From positions 1 through 18,017 of the forward strand of contig JAQUQF010000008.1 of the NCBI GenBank assembly GCA_028749105.1: a stretch of 18,017 bases of DNA. The letters run 5' to 3'. Both the position numbers and the translations under genes were made by a program. The notes beneath the pieces were generated by a model. It was given only the letters and a program-made list of their open reading frames with translations. It was not told where the DNA came from and searched no databases. Source of the stretch: Acidobacteriota bacterium. Lineage in GTDB: Bacteria > Acidobacteriota > Aminicenantia > UBA2199. The first letter of the stretch is position 1, and each line of letters opens with the position of its first letter. This document shows, one piece after another, positions 1 through 7,557 of the stretch.

Positions 1-1571
1 GTGCCCAGGGCGCAAAGGGAGGCATCGGTCATGAACTCGCCGAGTTCCTCGAGCAACTCGATGTCGCCTTCCCGGCCCTTGCCGGCGCAGATGTTGGTAA
101 GGATGATAAGCATCCGTTTCAGGCCTTCGCGGCAGGGCACGCATTTTCCGCAGGATTCCTCGGACAGGAACTTGACGAAATACCTGGCCGTGTCGACCAT
201 GCAGGTGTCCTCGTCCATGACGATCATGCCGCCGGAACCCATCATCGAACCGACCTTGTCCAGTTCCTCGAAATCCACGGGCATGTCGAGATATTTGGCG
301 GGGATGCAGCCGCCGGACGGACCGCCGGTCTGGACGGCCTTGAACTTCTTGTCGCCTGGTATGCCGCCGCCGATGTCGAAGATGACCCGTCTCAGGGTCG
401 TGCCCATGGGCACCTCGACCAGGCCGGTGTTCTTGACCTTGCCGACCAGGGAGAAAATCTTGGTGCCCTTGCTGCCCTTGGTCCCGATGCCATTGAACCA
501 GGCCGCGCCCTTGTTGATGATGGCCGGGACGTTGGCCCAAGTCTCGACGTTGTTCAGGTTGGTCGGTTTTTCCCACAGGCCGCTGACTGCGGTCCGGATG
601 TATTTCAACCTCGGCTCGCCGACCCGGCCCTCGATGGCCGTCATCAGGGCGCTCGACTCCCCGGAAACGAAGGCCCCGGCGCCTCGGTGGATGGCGACGT
701 CGAAGCTGAACTCCGATCCGAGGATATGGTCGCCGAGCAGGCCGAGTTCGCGGGCCTGGTCCAGGGCCACGGTCAAGTTGGCCACGGCCAGGGGGTATTC
801 CTGGCGGACATAGACGAATCCCTGATGGGCCCCGATGGCATAGGCACCGATGATCAGGCCCTCGATGACGCTGTGGGGATTGCCTTCGAGGATGCTCCGG
901 TTCATGTAGGCCCCGGGATCTCCTTCATCGGCGTTGACAATGACATATTTCGGCTCTCCGGGTGCGTTGCGGGTGGTCTCCCATTTCGTCCCGGTAGGAA
1001 AGCCGGCACCGCCGCGTCCCCTCAGGCCGGACTTCTTGACCTCGTCGAGGACTTCCTCGGGGGTCATGACGAAAAGGGATTTGCCCAGGGCGGAATAACC
1101 GCCGAGTGCGATGTAATCCTCGATGCGGGTCGGATCGACCAGGCGGTTGGTGCCGAGGAGGATCCGGTTTTGGTGCTTATAGAAAGGGATGTCCCCTTCG
1201 TGAATGATCTTCTTTCCATCTTCGCCCTTGTAAACCAGGCGGTCGACGACCTTGTTGCCAATTAGAGTCTCAGTGACGATCTCGGGCACGTCGGCCGGGG
1301 TCACCTTGAGGTAGCAGATTTCCCGGGGAAAGACGACGACCAGCGGACCTCTTTCGCAGAAGCCGTGGCAGCCCGTCCGCCGGATGTCGACCTTGCCCTC
1401 GATGCCCTGCTTGCGGATCTCCGCGGCGAAGGCCTCATGGACTTTGTCGCCGCCGCAGGCCAGACAGCCCGTGCCCTGGCAGATGGTCACGCAGAGCCTG
1501 TCGGGGTCGCGCTGGGCCAGGATGTCCTGCCTGAATTTCTTCAGTTCAACTGCTGATTTCAATTTCGACAT
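1..1571 (-). CDS. NADH-binding NuoF/HydB/HndC-type flavoprotein subunit (3' end outside window)
   Basis: The 523 visible residues match the NuoF family in its soluble hydrogenase/bifurcating form. It would take electrons from or give them to NAD(P)H through FMN and pass them along Fe-S centres in the cytoplasm. An N-terminal thioredoxin-like 2Fe-2S domain has C31/C36 (CX4C) and C68/C72 (CX3C). The flavin/NADH core follows, with GRGGAGFPTG near 185-194, NADEGDPGAYMNRS near 213-226 and a GAGAFVSGESSALM stretch near 298. The 4Fe-4S motif has C474, C477, C480 and C520. The extra N-terminal 2Fe-2S domain points to HydB/HndC rather than respiratory NuoF, which lacks it. The ATG at 1571 has GAGG just upstream. 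An in-frame ATG at 1589, with a GAGG 8 nt away, would add six residues. The gene follows the NuoE-like gene by 28 nt, so they are one operon. A catalytic subunit such as an [FeFe]-hydrogenase may lie beyond the edge, but this is inference. Confidence 0.93.
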   Translation of the reverse strand, partial: MSKLKSAVELKKFRQDILAQRDPDRLCVTICQGTGCLACGGDKVHEAFAAEIRKQGIEGKVDIRRTGCHGFCERGPLVVVFPREICYLKVTPADVPEIVTETLIGNKVVDRLVYKGEDGKKIIHEGDIPFYKHQNRILLGTNRLVDPTRIEDYIALGGYSALGKSLFVMTPEEVLDEVKKSGLRGRGGAGFPTGTKWETTRNAPGEPKYVIVNADEGDPGAYMNRSILEGNPHSVIEGLIIGAYAIGAHQGFVYVRQEYPLAVANLTVALDQARELGLLGDHILGSEFSFDVAIHRGAGAFVSGESSALMTAIEGRVGEPRLKYIRTAVSGLWEKPTNLNNVETWANVPAIINKGAAWFNGIGTKGSKGTKIFSLVGKVKNTGLVEVPMGTTLRRVIFDIGGGIPGDKKFKAVQTGGPSGGCIPAKYLDMPVDFEELDKVGSMMGSGGMIVMDEDTCMVDTARYFVKFLSEESCGKCVPCREGLKRMLIILTNICAGKGREGDIELLEELGEFMTDASLCALG

Positions 1572-1599
1572 GGTTACCTCTTTTTTCATGCGTCGTGCC

Positions 1600-2322
1600 T
1601 CAGTCGCACGACGCGGCGATCTTCTCGATGTCCTGGATGCCGGGCTTGCTGTAATACTGCCCGTCGACCTTCATCACCGGCCCCAGGGCGCAGCAGCCCA
1701 GGCAATTGACCGTGGTCAAGGTGAACTTCTGCTCGGCATCGGTTTGGCCGGGCTCGATGCCCAGGACGCTGACCACGTTGTCCAGAAGGCGCCTGGTCCC
1801 GCGCACCTGGCAGGCCGTGCCCAGGCAGACCTGGATGACGTGGCGTCCCTGAGGAACGAGGCTGAACGCCTTGTAGAACGTGGCAATGTGGTAGATCCAG
1901 GAAAGCGGCACGTCGAGCCTTTCCGACACCCAGATCAGGGCCGGCTTGGGAAGCCAGTGATTCTGGGCCTGGATGTCGAGAAGCACCTGGATCAGGGCGC
2001 TCTTCTGGCCGTGATGCTTGTCCAGGATCTTGTCAACTTCGGCGAGCTCCTGGACCATCTGGCGGACGGCCTGCTTCTTGTCCTGGATCTGCTTCAAAGC
2101 TTCGGCCAGGTGCATGGCTTCGGATTCGAGGCTCTTCAGGTCAAAATTCAAAGGCGGCTTGTCGAGGCCCAGGGAGTAGTACTCGCCCAGAAGTTCCAGG
2201 CCCCGGAGCAGCACGTCACTCTTGCTCCTCTTCGAGTCCTTCTGGAGGCGGCTCAAGGCCTGGTTCTGTTCTTCGCTCAGGCGCATTCCGACGAACTTGG
2301 ATTTGCTTTTTTCCTTTGGCAT
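1600..2322 (-). CDS. NuoE/HndA-like 2Fe-2S subunit with N-terminal ribbon-helix-helix segment
   Basis: 240 residues. The C-terminal part (about 100-238) is a thioredoxin-like 2Fe-2S domain of the NuoE/HydC/HndA family, with ligands C166/C171 (CX4C) and C207/C211 (CX3C, in NCLGCCALGP). It would shuttle electrons between the NuoF-like partner and a catalytic subunit. The first 45 residues are not NuoE-like. A basic start leads into KFVGMRLSEEQ and then LSRLQKDSKRSKSDVLLRGLELL, the strand-helix-helix pattern of CopG/MetJ-type RHH DNA-binding proteins. Residues 62-100 form a charged, probably helical linker. The ATG at 2322 has AGGAG 6 nt upstream and sits 12 nt from a large palindrome. Family NuoE proteins are usually about 150-170 residues, so this one is some 70-80 residues longer. 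The electron-transfer call is firm. The DNA-binding role of the N-terminus is inferred from the residue pattern. Confidence 0.92.
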   Translation of the reverse strand: MPKEKSKSKFVGMRLSEEQNQALSRLQKDSKRSKSDVLLRGLELLGEYYSLGLDKPPLNFDLKSLESEAMHLAEALKQIQDKKQAVRQMVQELAEVDKILDKHHGQKSALIQVLLDIQAQNHWLPKPALIWVSERLDVPLSWIYHIATFYKAFSLVPQGRHVIQVCLGTACQVRGTRRLLDNVVSVLGIEPGQTDAEQKFTLTTVNCLGCCALGPVMKVDGQYYSKPGIQDIEKIAASCD

Positions 2323-2333
2323 AACATGCTCCT

Positions 2334-2356
2334 ATTTGTTAAACCGTTTAACAAAT
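2334..2356. promoter_or_regulatory. Perfect 23-bp palindrome, probable operator
   Basis: The arms ATTTGTTAAAC (2334-2344) and GTTTAACAAAT (2346-2356) are exact reverse complements around one central base at 2345. The site covers the predicted transcription start of the NuoE-like operon, where a bound repressor would block initiation. The core resembles the Rex box of anaerobes (TTGTTAA, spacer, TTAACAA), but the spacer here is 5 rather than 4 bases. The RHH segment of the first gene's product is another candidate ligand. As RNA it could also form a hairpin in the leader. Confidence 0.75.
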
Positions 2357-2358
2357 AC

Positions 2359-2386
2359 ATTTTACAACTTTAAAATATTTTGTCAA
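2359..2386 (-). promoter_or_regulatory. Sigma70-type promoter of the NuoE/NuoF-like operon
   Basis: On the minus strand a perfect -35 TTGACA (2386-2381) is followed after 16 nt by TAAAAT (2364-2359). Transcription would start near 2352, inside the palindrome at 2334-2356, leaving a leader of about 30 nt with AGGAG before the ATG at 2322. Confidence 0.8.
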
Positions 2387-2430
2387 TAGCGCTAGGAAAA
2401 AAGACCGCCGTGAAACAGAAGTGGTATATC

Positions 2431-2441
2431 ATGTTAAACAT
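2431..2441. repeat. Small inverted repeat sharing the operator half-site
   Basis: ATGTT-A-AACAT is a perfect 5-bp-arm inverted repeat. It contains TGTTAAAC, the same 8 bases as in the left arm of the palindrome at 2334-2356, about 91 bp away centre to centre. It could be an auxiliary operator in the divergent region. Chance similarity in an AT-rich stretch is also possible. Confidence 0.35.
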
Positions 2442-2530
2442 AGAAAATGGTAAAAACCATCGCCGCCGGCTCAATCCACGACTTTAGCAAAACCGGCTGA
2501 GTCACGCGGCCGGGCAGCGTCGCTCGCGAA

Positions 2531-2559
2531 ATGACAGCACCGCGCGGATGTGCTAAAAT
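2531..2559 (+). promoter_or_regulatory. Promoter of the AspT-like transporter gene
   Basis: ATGACA (2531-2536), a 17-nt spacer, then TAAAAT (2554-2559) preceded by TGC, an extended -10. The start would be near 2566, giving a leader of about 60 nt. The 303-bp divergent gap 2323-2625 holds this promoter, the opposite promoter at 2386-2359, the palindrome and a weak ATGGT/ACCAT hairpin around 2446-2460. No gene is evident in it. Confidence 0.6.
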
Positions 2560-2625
2560 AATCCCTTGAATTGAACCGGCCGCTTTCTCCCAGCGGCTTG
2601 CCATATTTTGCTTGGAGTACATGCC

Positions 2626-4209
2626 ATGATCGCCTTTTTCAATGCCCAGCCATTCCTGGCCCTGCTGCTGATCATCTCCGTCGGCTACCTCATCGGCCGC
2701 ATCGTGGTCAAGGGCTTTTCGCTCGACAGCTCCGCCATCCTCTTCGTGGCGCTTCTGGCCGGCCACCTGGGGATCGTCCTGCCCGGGCTGTTCAAGACCC
2801 TGGGGTTAGCGCTCTTCATCTACGCCATCGGCCTGCAGGCCGGGCCTAGCTTTTTCCGCCTCTTCCGCCGCGACGGCATGCTCATGAACGTCCTGGCCCT
2901 GGTCATCGTGGCCAGCGGTGCCCTGACCGCCTTCCTGGCCGCCAAGCTGATCGGCCTCGACCCGGCCATGGCCGGCGGCATCTTCACCGGCGCCCTGACC
3001 TCCACCCCGGGGCTGGCCGCGGCCCAGGAGGCGACGGGTTCGCCCCTGACCTCCATCGGCTACGGCGTGGCCTACCCCTTCGGCGTCATCCTGGTCATAC
3101 TCTTCATCAAGCTGCTCCCTCGTCTGCTCAAGGCCGATCCCGCCAAGGAGGCCAGGGCCGAGGAGCAGGCGAGCGCCGGCGAGACGCTGCACACCCGGCA
3201 GATCGAGGTGGGCAATCCCGCTCTCGACGGCCGCACCCTGGCCCAGATCGACTTCCAGGCCGTCACCGGCTCGACGATCTCGCGCCTGCTGCGCGCCGGC
3301 CGGGTCATGATCCCCAGGGGGCAGACCGAGCTGCGCATCGGCGACATCGTGCGCGCGGTAGGCAGCGAGAAAGCCCTGGGCACGGCCGAGCTGCTCCTGG
3401 GCCGGCGCAACACCGACGAGTTCCCCGCCGGAGACGTCGTGGTGAGCCAGTTCATCGTTACCAACAAGCGGCTCGTTGGCAGGAGCATCGTCGACCTCAA
3501 CCTGGCCGCCCGCTACAACGCCACCATGACCCGCATTTTGCGCAACGACATCGAGCTGCCGGCCCGCGCCAACCAGAAGCTCGAGTGGGGCGACCGCATC
3601 GTCGTAGTCGGCGAGAACACCGTCATGCCGGCGCTCCATGAACTCTTCGGCGACGACGTCAAGCAGGTCAATGCCGGCGACATTTACGCCATCATCCTGG
3701 GCATCGCCTTCGGCATCCTCCTGGGCATGATCCCCATCTCCATCGGTCGGGTGATCCACTTCAAGATGGGACTGTCGGGAGGCATCCTGCTCGCCGGCCT
3801 CATCCTGGGCAACCGCTCCCGGACCGGCTTCATCATCTGGCGAGCGCCGGCGGCCATCACCAATTTCCTGCGCGAGATGGGGCTGGTCTTCTTCCTGGCG
3901 GTCGTGGGCTGCGAGTCGGGGCAACAGTTGTTCGCCGTGCTCGGACAACAGGGCGTGAGCCTGATCCTGGCCACCGTCCTCACCGCCATTGTCCCCATGG
4001 CTCTGACCACCTTCGTCGCCCGCCGTTTTTTGCGCATCCGCCTGCTGCCCATGGCGGGCCTGCTCGCCGGCGGAATGACCTCGACCCCGGGGCTGGGAGT
4101 GGCCACCTCGCTTTCCGACTCGCCGACACCGATGATGATCTACGCTTCGGTTTATCCCATCGCCATGATCGGCATGATCGTCTTCGTCAAGCTCCTGGCG
4201 CTCATGTGA
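2626..4209 (+). CDS. AspT/YbjL-type membrane transporter with two RCK_C domains
   Basis: 527 residues, a typical length for the aspartate-alanine exchanger (AAE) family. Two hydrophobic halves flank a soluble centre. Each half carries the family hallmark TSTPGL (residues about 125-130 and 485-490). Between them lie two TrkA_C/RCK_C-like regulatory domains, about 193-262 and 271-343, which in related proteins bind small ligands. It is probably an inner-membrane carboxylate or amino-acid exchanger; the substrate cannot be read from the sequence. The ATG at 2626 was chosen because GGAG lies 8 nt upstream; the TTG at 2608 has no such site. It stands alone, transcribed away from the NuoE/NuoF-like operon, and shares its intergenic region. 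Whether the palindrome also affects this gene is unknown; it lies about 220 bp from the predicted start. Confidence 0.9.
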   Translation: MIAFFNAQPFLALLLIISVGYLIGRIVVKGFSLDSSAILFVALLAGHLGIVLPGLFKTLGLALFIYAIGLQAGPSFFRLFRRDGMLMNVLALVIVASGALTAFLAAKLIGLDPAMAGGIFTGALTSTPGLAAAQEATGSPLTSIGYGVAYPFGVILVILFIKLLPRLLKADPAKEARAEEQASAGETLHTRQIEVGNPALDGRTLAQIDFQAVTGSTISRLLRAGRVMIPRGQTELRIGDIVRAVGSEKALGTAELLLGRRNTDEFPAGDVVVSQFIVTNKRLVGRSIVDLNLAARYNATMTRILRNDIELPARANQKLEWGDRIVVVGENTVMPALHELFGDDVKQVNAGDIYAIILGIAFGILLGMIPISIGRVIHFKMGLSGGILLAGLILGNRSRTGFIIWRAPAAITNFLREMGLVFFLAVVGCESGQQLFAVLGQQGVSLILATVLTAIVPMALTTFVARRFLRIRLLPMAGLLAGGMTSTPGLGVATSLSDSPTPMMIYASVYPIAMIGMIVFVKLLALM

Positions 4210-4338
4210 TGCGGACGCGTCCCCAAAGTCGGCGATCGACGGAACAGGCGCAGAACGGCTAGAGGCGCTGGATCAGCGCCTGCAGGTCGCGGCGATGGCT
4301 AAGGGGCTGATCGTTGGCCACGTTATATCCCGATTTGC

Positions 4339-4366
4339 TTGACTTTTTGATTATTCCTGCAAAAAT
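4339..4366 (+). promoter_or_regulatory. Promoter of the GGDEF receptor gene
   Basis: TTGACT (4339-4344), 16-nt spacer, AAAAAT (4361-4366) preceded by TGC. Transcription would start near 4373, about 50 nt before the ATG at 4423. The surrounding 4321-4390 is the only AT-rich patch in this gap. Confidence 0.5.
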
Positions 4367-4388
4367 GGTCCCATATGCAAAATTGGTC
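4359..4388. repeat. Tandem 12-nt direct repeat at the receptor promoter
   Basis: GCAAAAATGGTC (4359-4370) and GCAAAATTGGTC (4377-4388) differ at one base and are 18 nt apart start to start. They span the -10 box and the predicted transcription start, a position suited to a repressor binding two adjacent sites. Confidence 0.5.
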
Positions 4389-4422
4389 TTCCGAGGGGCG
4401 GCGATCATGATGAGCAAGCGGC

Positions 4423-7400
4423 ATGGGCGTTGAGAGGGTTCCAGCGCAGGGACGCATTCTGCGCAGGTTCTTTTTCCGCTGTTTCTTGTTCCTGCTGCTG
4501 AGTTTTTGCCTTATGTCCGCCTTGCCGGCAGCGGAGACTCCCCCCCTTTTTCGTTCGCCGCACAAAGGAGATCTGCCGCTCGGCATGCTCTCTTTCAAGA
4601 GCTACGATTCGGCCCAGGGATTGGGCAATCTCTCGATCTGGGCCATGGAACAGGATGCCGATGGCTTTCTCTGGGTTGGGACGGTCGACGGCTTGTTCCG
4701 TTATGACGGCAGCCGCTTTAACATGCTGGGTGTCGCCGATGGCCTGCCTGCGGCCAGGATCAAAGCCCTCCTGCAAGGGGAGAGGTCCCAATTCTGGATC
4801 GGCACCATCCAGGGCTTGGCTCTCAAGGAGGGGAATCGCATCCGGGAATTGCATGCGGATGCCGGTTTGCCGGCGAATGAAATCTTCGCCCTGGCGATCG
4901 ATCGTGAAGGGAGACTATGGGTGGCCATGGATGTCGGGCTGTTCCGCCAGCGTCCGGGAAGCCTCTTTTTCGACCCGCTGCCCGGCTGGCCGGCCAAGGC
5001 CATGGCCCGTGCCCTCTGGATGGACGGCGACGCGATGTATACGGTCAGCCAGATCAAGCTGCTGCGCATCGATCTCAACGGCACCGCCGCCATCAGGGAG
5101 GTGCCGGGGCCATGGAGGGAACGCCTGGATGCCGTCGTGCGGGACAGGCAGGGCCGCATGTGGGTCAGGTCCAGGGGCGGGCTTTGGATGCGGCAGGGGA
5201 ACCGGGGGGACTTTACGGACCTGAGTCGTTATCTCGGGGTCGCCACCTATGACGGGCACCTGAGGCTGACGCCCAGGGGCGGGCTGCTGATCCCCACTAC
5301 GGACGGCTTGGTCAGGGTCACTGATGACACATGGGAATATTTGTCGACTGCGTTCGGCTTGCCGACACCCTGGACAAACCGGGCAATGGAGGACAGGGAA
5401 GGATGCCTGTGGGTGGGCGGTCTCGGCCTGTTCCGCGGCCTGGCCCATGAGGCCTGGCGCCGGCATACGCAGCTGAACGGCATACCGGGCGGCGTTGTCT
5501 GGACTATCCTGAAGGATCAGAAGGGACGGATCTGGGCCGGAACGACCAACGGCCTCTGTTTGCCCAAGAACGGCATCTGGGCGCGTGTCCCCCAGACAAA
5601 ACAGAATCAGGCCATTCTGCGCCTGGCCTTGGCAAAGGACGGGGCGCTCTGGATGGGCGGAGCCCCGCCCAGGTTGCGGCGCTGGCTGCCGGAGAGCAAC
5701 GAGTGGCTCGAATTTTCAAGGCCGGGATCCACGATCAGCGGGCTCATCTTCGGGGCTGACGGCACTCTCTGGATCAACACCCATCGCGAGGGGGTGTATT
5801 GCATCCCCCCGCTGGCGAGTCCCGGCGGCACCTACAAAATCGAACCGTTCTTTTTCCCGGGCTCGGAACAGAATGAAATGATCCAGTCCATGTCCAGGGG
5901 CGGCGGCGACCGGCTGTGGATGGCCGGCCCGCGCGGCCTTTTCCTCCAGGAAAAAGGGCGCTGGCGCCTGCTGGGCACGGATGATGGCCTGTTGAGCGCG
6001 AGCGTTCTCTCGGTCTTCGAAGACGACGAGAACTGCGTTTGGCTGAGCTATGAGGATCGGCAGGGTCTTGGCCGCTTTGCTTATCGCGCGGGCCGGCTCG
6101 AGCCGCTGGTGCATTTTGATCCGGCCAGGGGACTGGAGGCCCGCAAGATATATTTCGTCCGCAAGGACGCGCTGGCCAGGATTTGGGTCGGCACTTCCCA
6201 AGGCGTTTACGTGCTTTTTGACGACCGCTGGCATCACTTCGGCGCCAGCGAGGGCATGCCTGGCGATGATTGCGAAGGCGGCGTGTTTTTGGCCGAGCCC
6301 AATGGCGATGTTTGGATAGGCACCCTGGGTGGCCTGGGGCATTTCGACTCGGCGCGGTTTTCAGGCAGGCCGCGGCCGCCGCCGGCTTTCATCCTTTCCA
6401 TGCAATACGGCCAAACCAAGCTGGAGAGGCCTTTTCCGGAAAAAGTGGATGTCACTCATCGTAATGCTTCTGTGGAGTTCCAATTCACCGGCCTGAACTA
6501 CAACAACGAAAACAGGGTGCTCCTGCAGATCCGCCTGGTCGGCCTGGACGATGAATGGCGCTTCAATGATATCCGGCAGATTCGTTTCGCGAAGCTGCCT
6601 CCGCGCCAGTACAGCTTTCAAGTGCGGGCCGGATACGACAAGACCTCCTGGGGACCGGTAGCGACGGCGAGCTTCCGGGTGCTGCCGGCCTGGTGGCAGA
6701 CCTGGTGGTTCTATGCCGCCGTGGCCCTGGCTTTGCTGGGCGGCGTCCTGCTTTTTTTCAGGTGGCGCTACCGGATCCTCCACCGGCGCAATTTCGAACT
6801 GGAAAAGATCGTCCAGGCGCGGACAAAAGCCCTGGCCGCAGCCAACGAATCGCTGCAGAAACTCACGGTCACCGACACGCTCACCGGGCTTAGGAACCGC
6901 CGCTTTATCGACTTGACCATCGAGGAGGAACTGGCCAAGGTCAACCGGGACTATCATGCCCTCAAAAAATCGGCCGACAAGGACAAACAGGTCAATCTTG
7001 ACCTGATCTTCATGATGGTCGACCTGGACCATTTCAAGGAAGTGAACGATCGCTTTGGTCATGCCGCCGGCGACCTTGTGCTCAAGCAAATCAGGGACCG
7101 CTTGCTGCAGGCGGTGCGCGATATGGATACCGTGGTGCGCTGGGGCGGCGAGGAATTCCTGCTGGTGGCCCGCAAGTGCGATCGCGGCCAGGCGCAGAAC
7201 CTGGCCGACCGCGTCAAGGAATTGGTCAGCAGGGAACCGTTCGCCATCGGCAACGGCCAGACCCTGCTCCGCACCTGTTCCCTGGGCTTTGCCCCCTACC
7301 CCATTGCGCGCGGTTACCCCCCGGAAGCCGTCTCCTGGACCCAGGTGGTCGAGATGGCCGATCGCTGCCTTTACGCGGCCAAGGAGAGCGGGCGCAACGG

Positions 7401-7545
7401 CTGGGTCGGACTGCGGGAGGGGCCGTCTCCGGAGCGCGTCTCGGCGTTCATCTCCCAGCCGGAAGTGGAGATCAAGGCCGGCGGCTGGGAGATCCTCACC
7501 AGCTTTCCCGATGTCTCGGCCCTGGTCTGGCAGCAGAAAACCTGA
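4423..7545 (+). CDS. Periplasmic beta-propeller receptor with GGDEF diguanylate cyclase output
   Basis: 1040 residues. A signal/anchor segment (about 15-37) is followed by roughly a dozen Reg_prop-type repeats (about 50-660) with the pattern D-x-x-G-x-L/I-W-V/I-G-x-x-x-G-L, as in DREGRLWVAMDVGLF and DQKGRIWAGTTNGL. A Y_Y_Y domain (about 682-752), one membrane helix (about 760-783) and a helical linker come next. The C-terminal GGDEF domain starts at TDTLTGLRNRRF (817) and has VDLDHFKEVND and an intact GGEEF (908-912), so it should make cyclic di-GMP. RDMD (899-902), five residues before GGEEF, is a complete product-inhibition I-site. The propeller would sense an extracytoplasmic ligand; in Bacteroidota similar propellers sense glycans. 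No strong ribosome-binding site precedes the ATG at 4423. It is convergent with the next gene, with a 12-nt gap. Confidence 0.93.
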   Translation: MGVERVPAQGRILRRFFFRCFLFLLLSFCLMSALPAAETPPLFRSPHKGDLPLGMLSFKSYDSAQGLGNLSIWAMEQDADGFLWVGTVDGLFRYDGSRFNMLGVADGLPAARIKALLQGERSQFWIGTIQGLALKEGNRIRELHADAGLPANEIFALAIDREGRLWVAMDVGLFRQRPGSLFFDPLPGWPAKAMARALWMDGDAMYTVSQIKLLRIDLNGTAAIREVPGPWRERLDAVVRDRQGRMWVRSRGGLWMRQGNRGDFTDLSRYLGVATYDGHLRLTPRGGLLIPTTDGLVRVTDDTWEYLSTAFGLPTPWTNRAMEDREGCLWVGGLGLFRGLAHEAWRRHTQLNGIPGGVVWTILKDQKGRIWAGTTNGLCLPKNGIWARVPQTKQNQAILRLALAKDGALWMGGAPPRLRRWLPESNEWLEFSRPGSTISGLIFGADGTLWINTHREGVYCIPPLASPGGTYKIEPFFFPGSEQNEMIQSMSRGGGDRLWMAGPRGLFLQEKGRWRLLGTDDGLLSASVLSVFEDDENCVWLSYEDRQGLGRFAYRAGRLEPLVHFDPARGLEARKIYFVRKDALARIWVGTSQGVYVLFDDRWHHFGASEGMPGDDCEGGVFLAEPNGDVWIGTLGGLGHFDSARFSGRPRPPPAFILSMQYGQTKLERPFPEKVDVTHRNASVEFQFTGLNYNNENRVLLQIRLVGLDDEWRFNDIRQIRFAKLPPRQYSFQVRAGYDKTSWGPVATASFRVLPAWWQTWWFYAAVALALLGGVLLFFRWRYRILHRRNFELEKIVQARTKALAAANESLQKLTVTDTLTGLRNRRFIDLTIEEELAKVNRDYHALKKSADKDKQVNLDLIFMMVDLDHFKEVNDRFGHAAGDLVLKQIRDRLLQAVRDMDTVVRWGGEEFLLVARKCDRGQAQNLADRVKELVSREPFAIGNGQTLLRTCSLGFAPYPIARGYPPEAVSWTQVVEMADRCLYAAKESGRNGWVGLREGPSPERVSAFISQPEVEIKAGGWEILTSFPDVSALVWQQKT

Positions 7546-7557
7546 AAGCCGGCTGGA

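Larger units (their letters stand above)
4259..4408 (-). pseudogene. Possible gene remnant or small ORF
   Basis: A minus-strand frame reads from an ATG at 4408 to TAG at 4261-4259, 49 residues ending in NDQPLSHRRDLQALIQRL. The last 20 codons are strongly GC-ended, like real genes here. The upstream half is AT-rich and overlaps the promoter of the next plus-strand gene. No ribosome-binding site or family was recognised. It may be the eroded 3' end of a lost gene or a chance frame. An 8-bp stem with a 3-nt loop (4263-4281) lies in it, without a T-tract. Confidence 0.25.

Noticed and set aside
1..1265. Plus-strand frames over the NuoF-like gene
   Set aside because: The minus strand holds a continuous flavoprotein with all cofactor ligands; the plus-strand frames have no recognisable motif.
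2806..3948. 380-residue minus-strand frame opposite the AspT-like gene
   Set aside because: Low-complexity acidic sequence, no start signal, while the opposite strand has two TSTPGL motifs and membrane helices.
4213..4222. GGACGCGTCC palindrome after the transporter gene as a terminator
   Set aside because: No T-tract follows; a 10-bp palindrome in GC-rich DNA is weak evidence.
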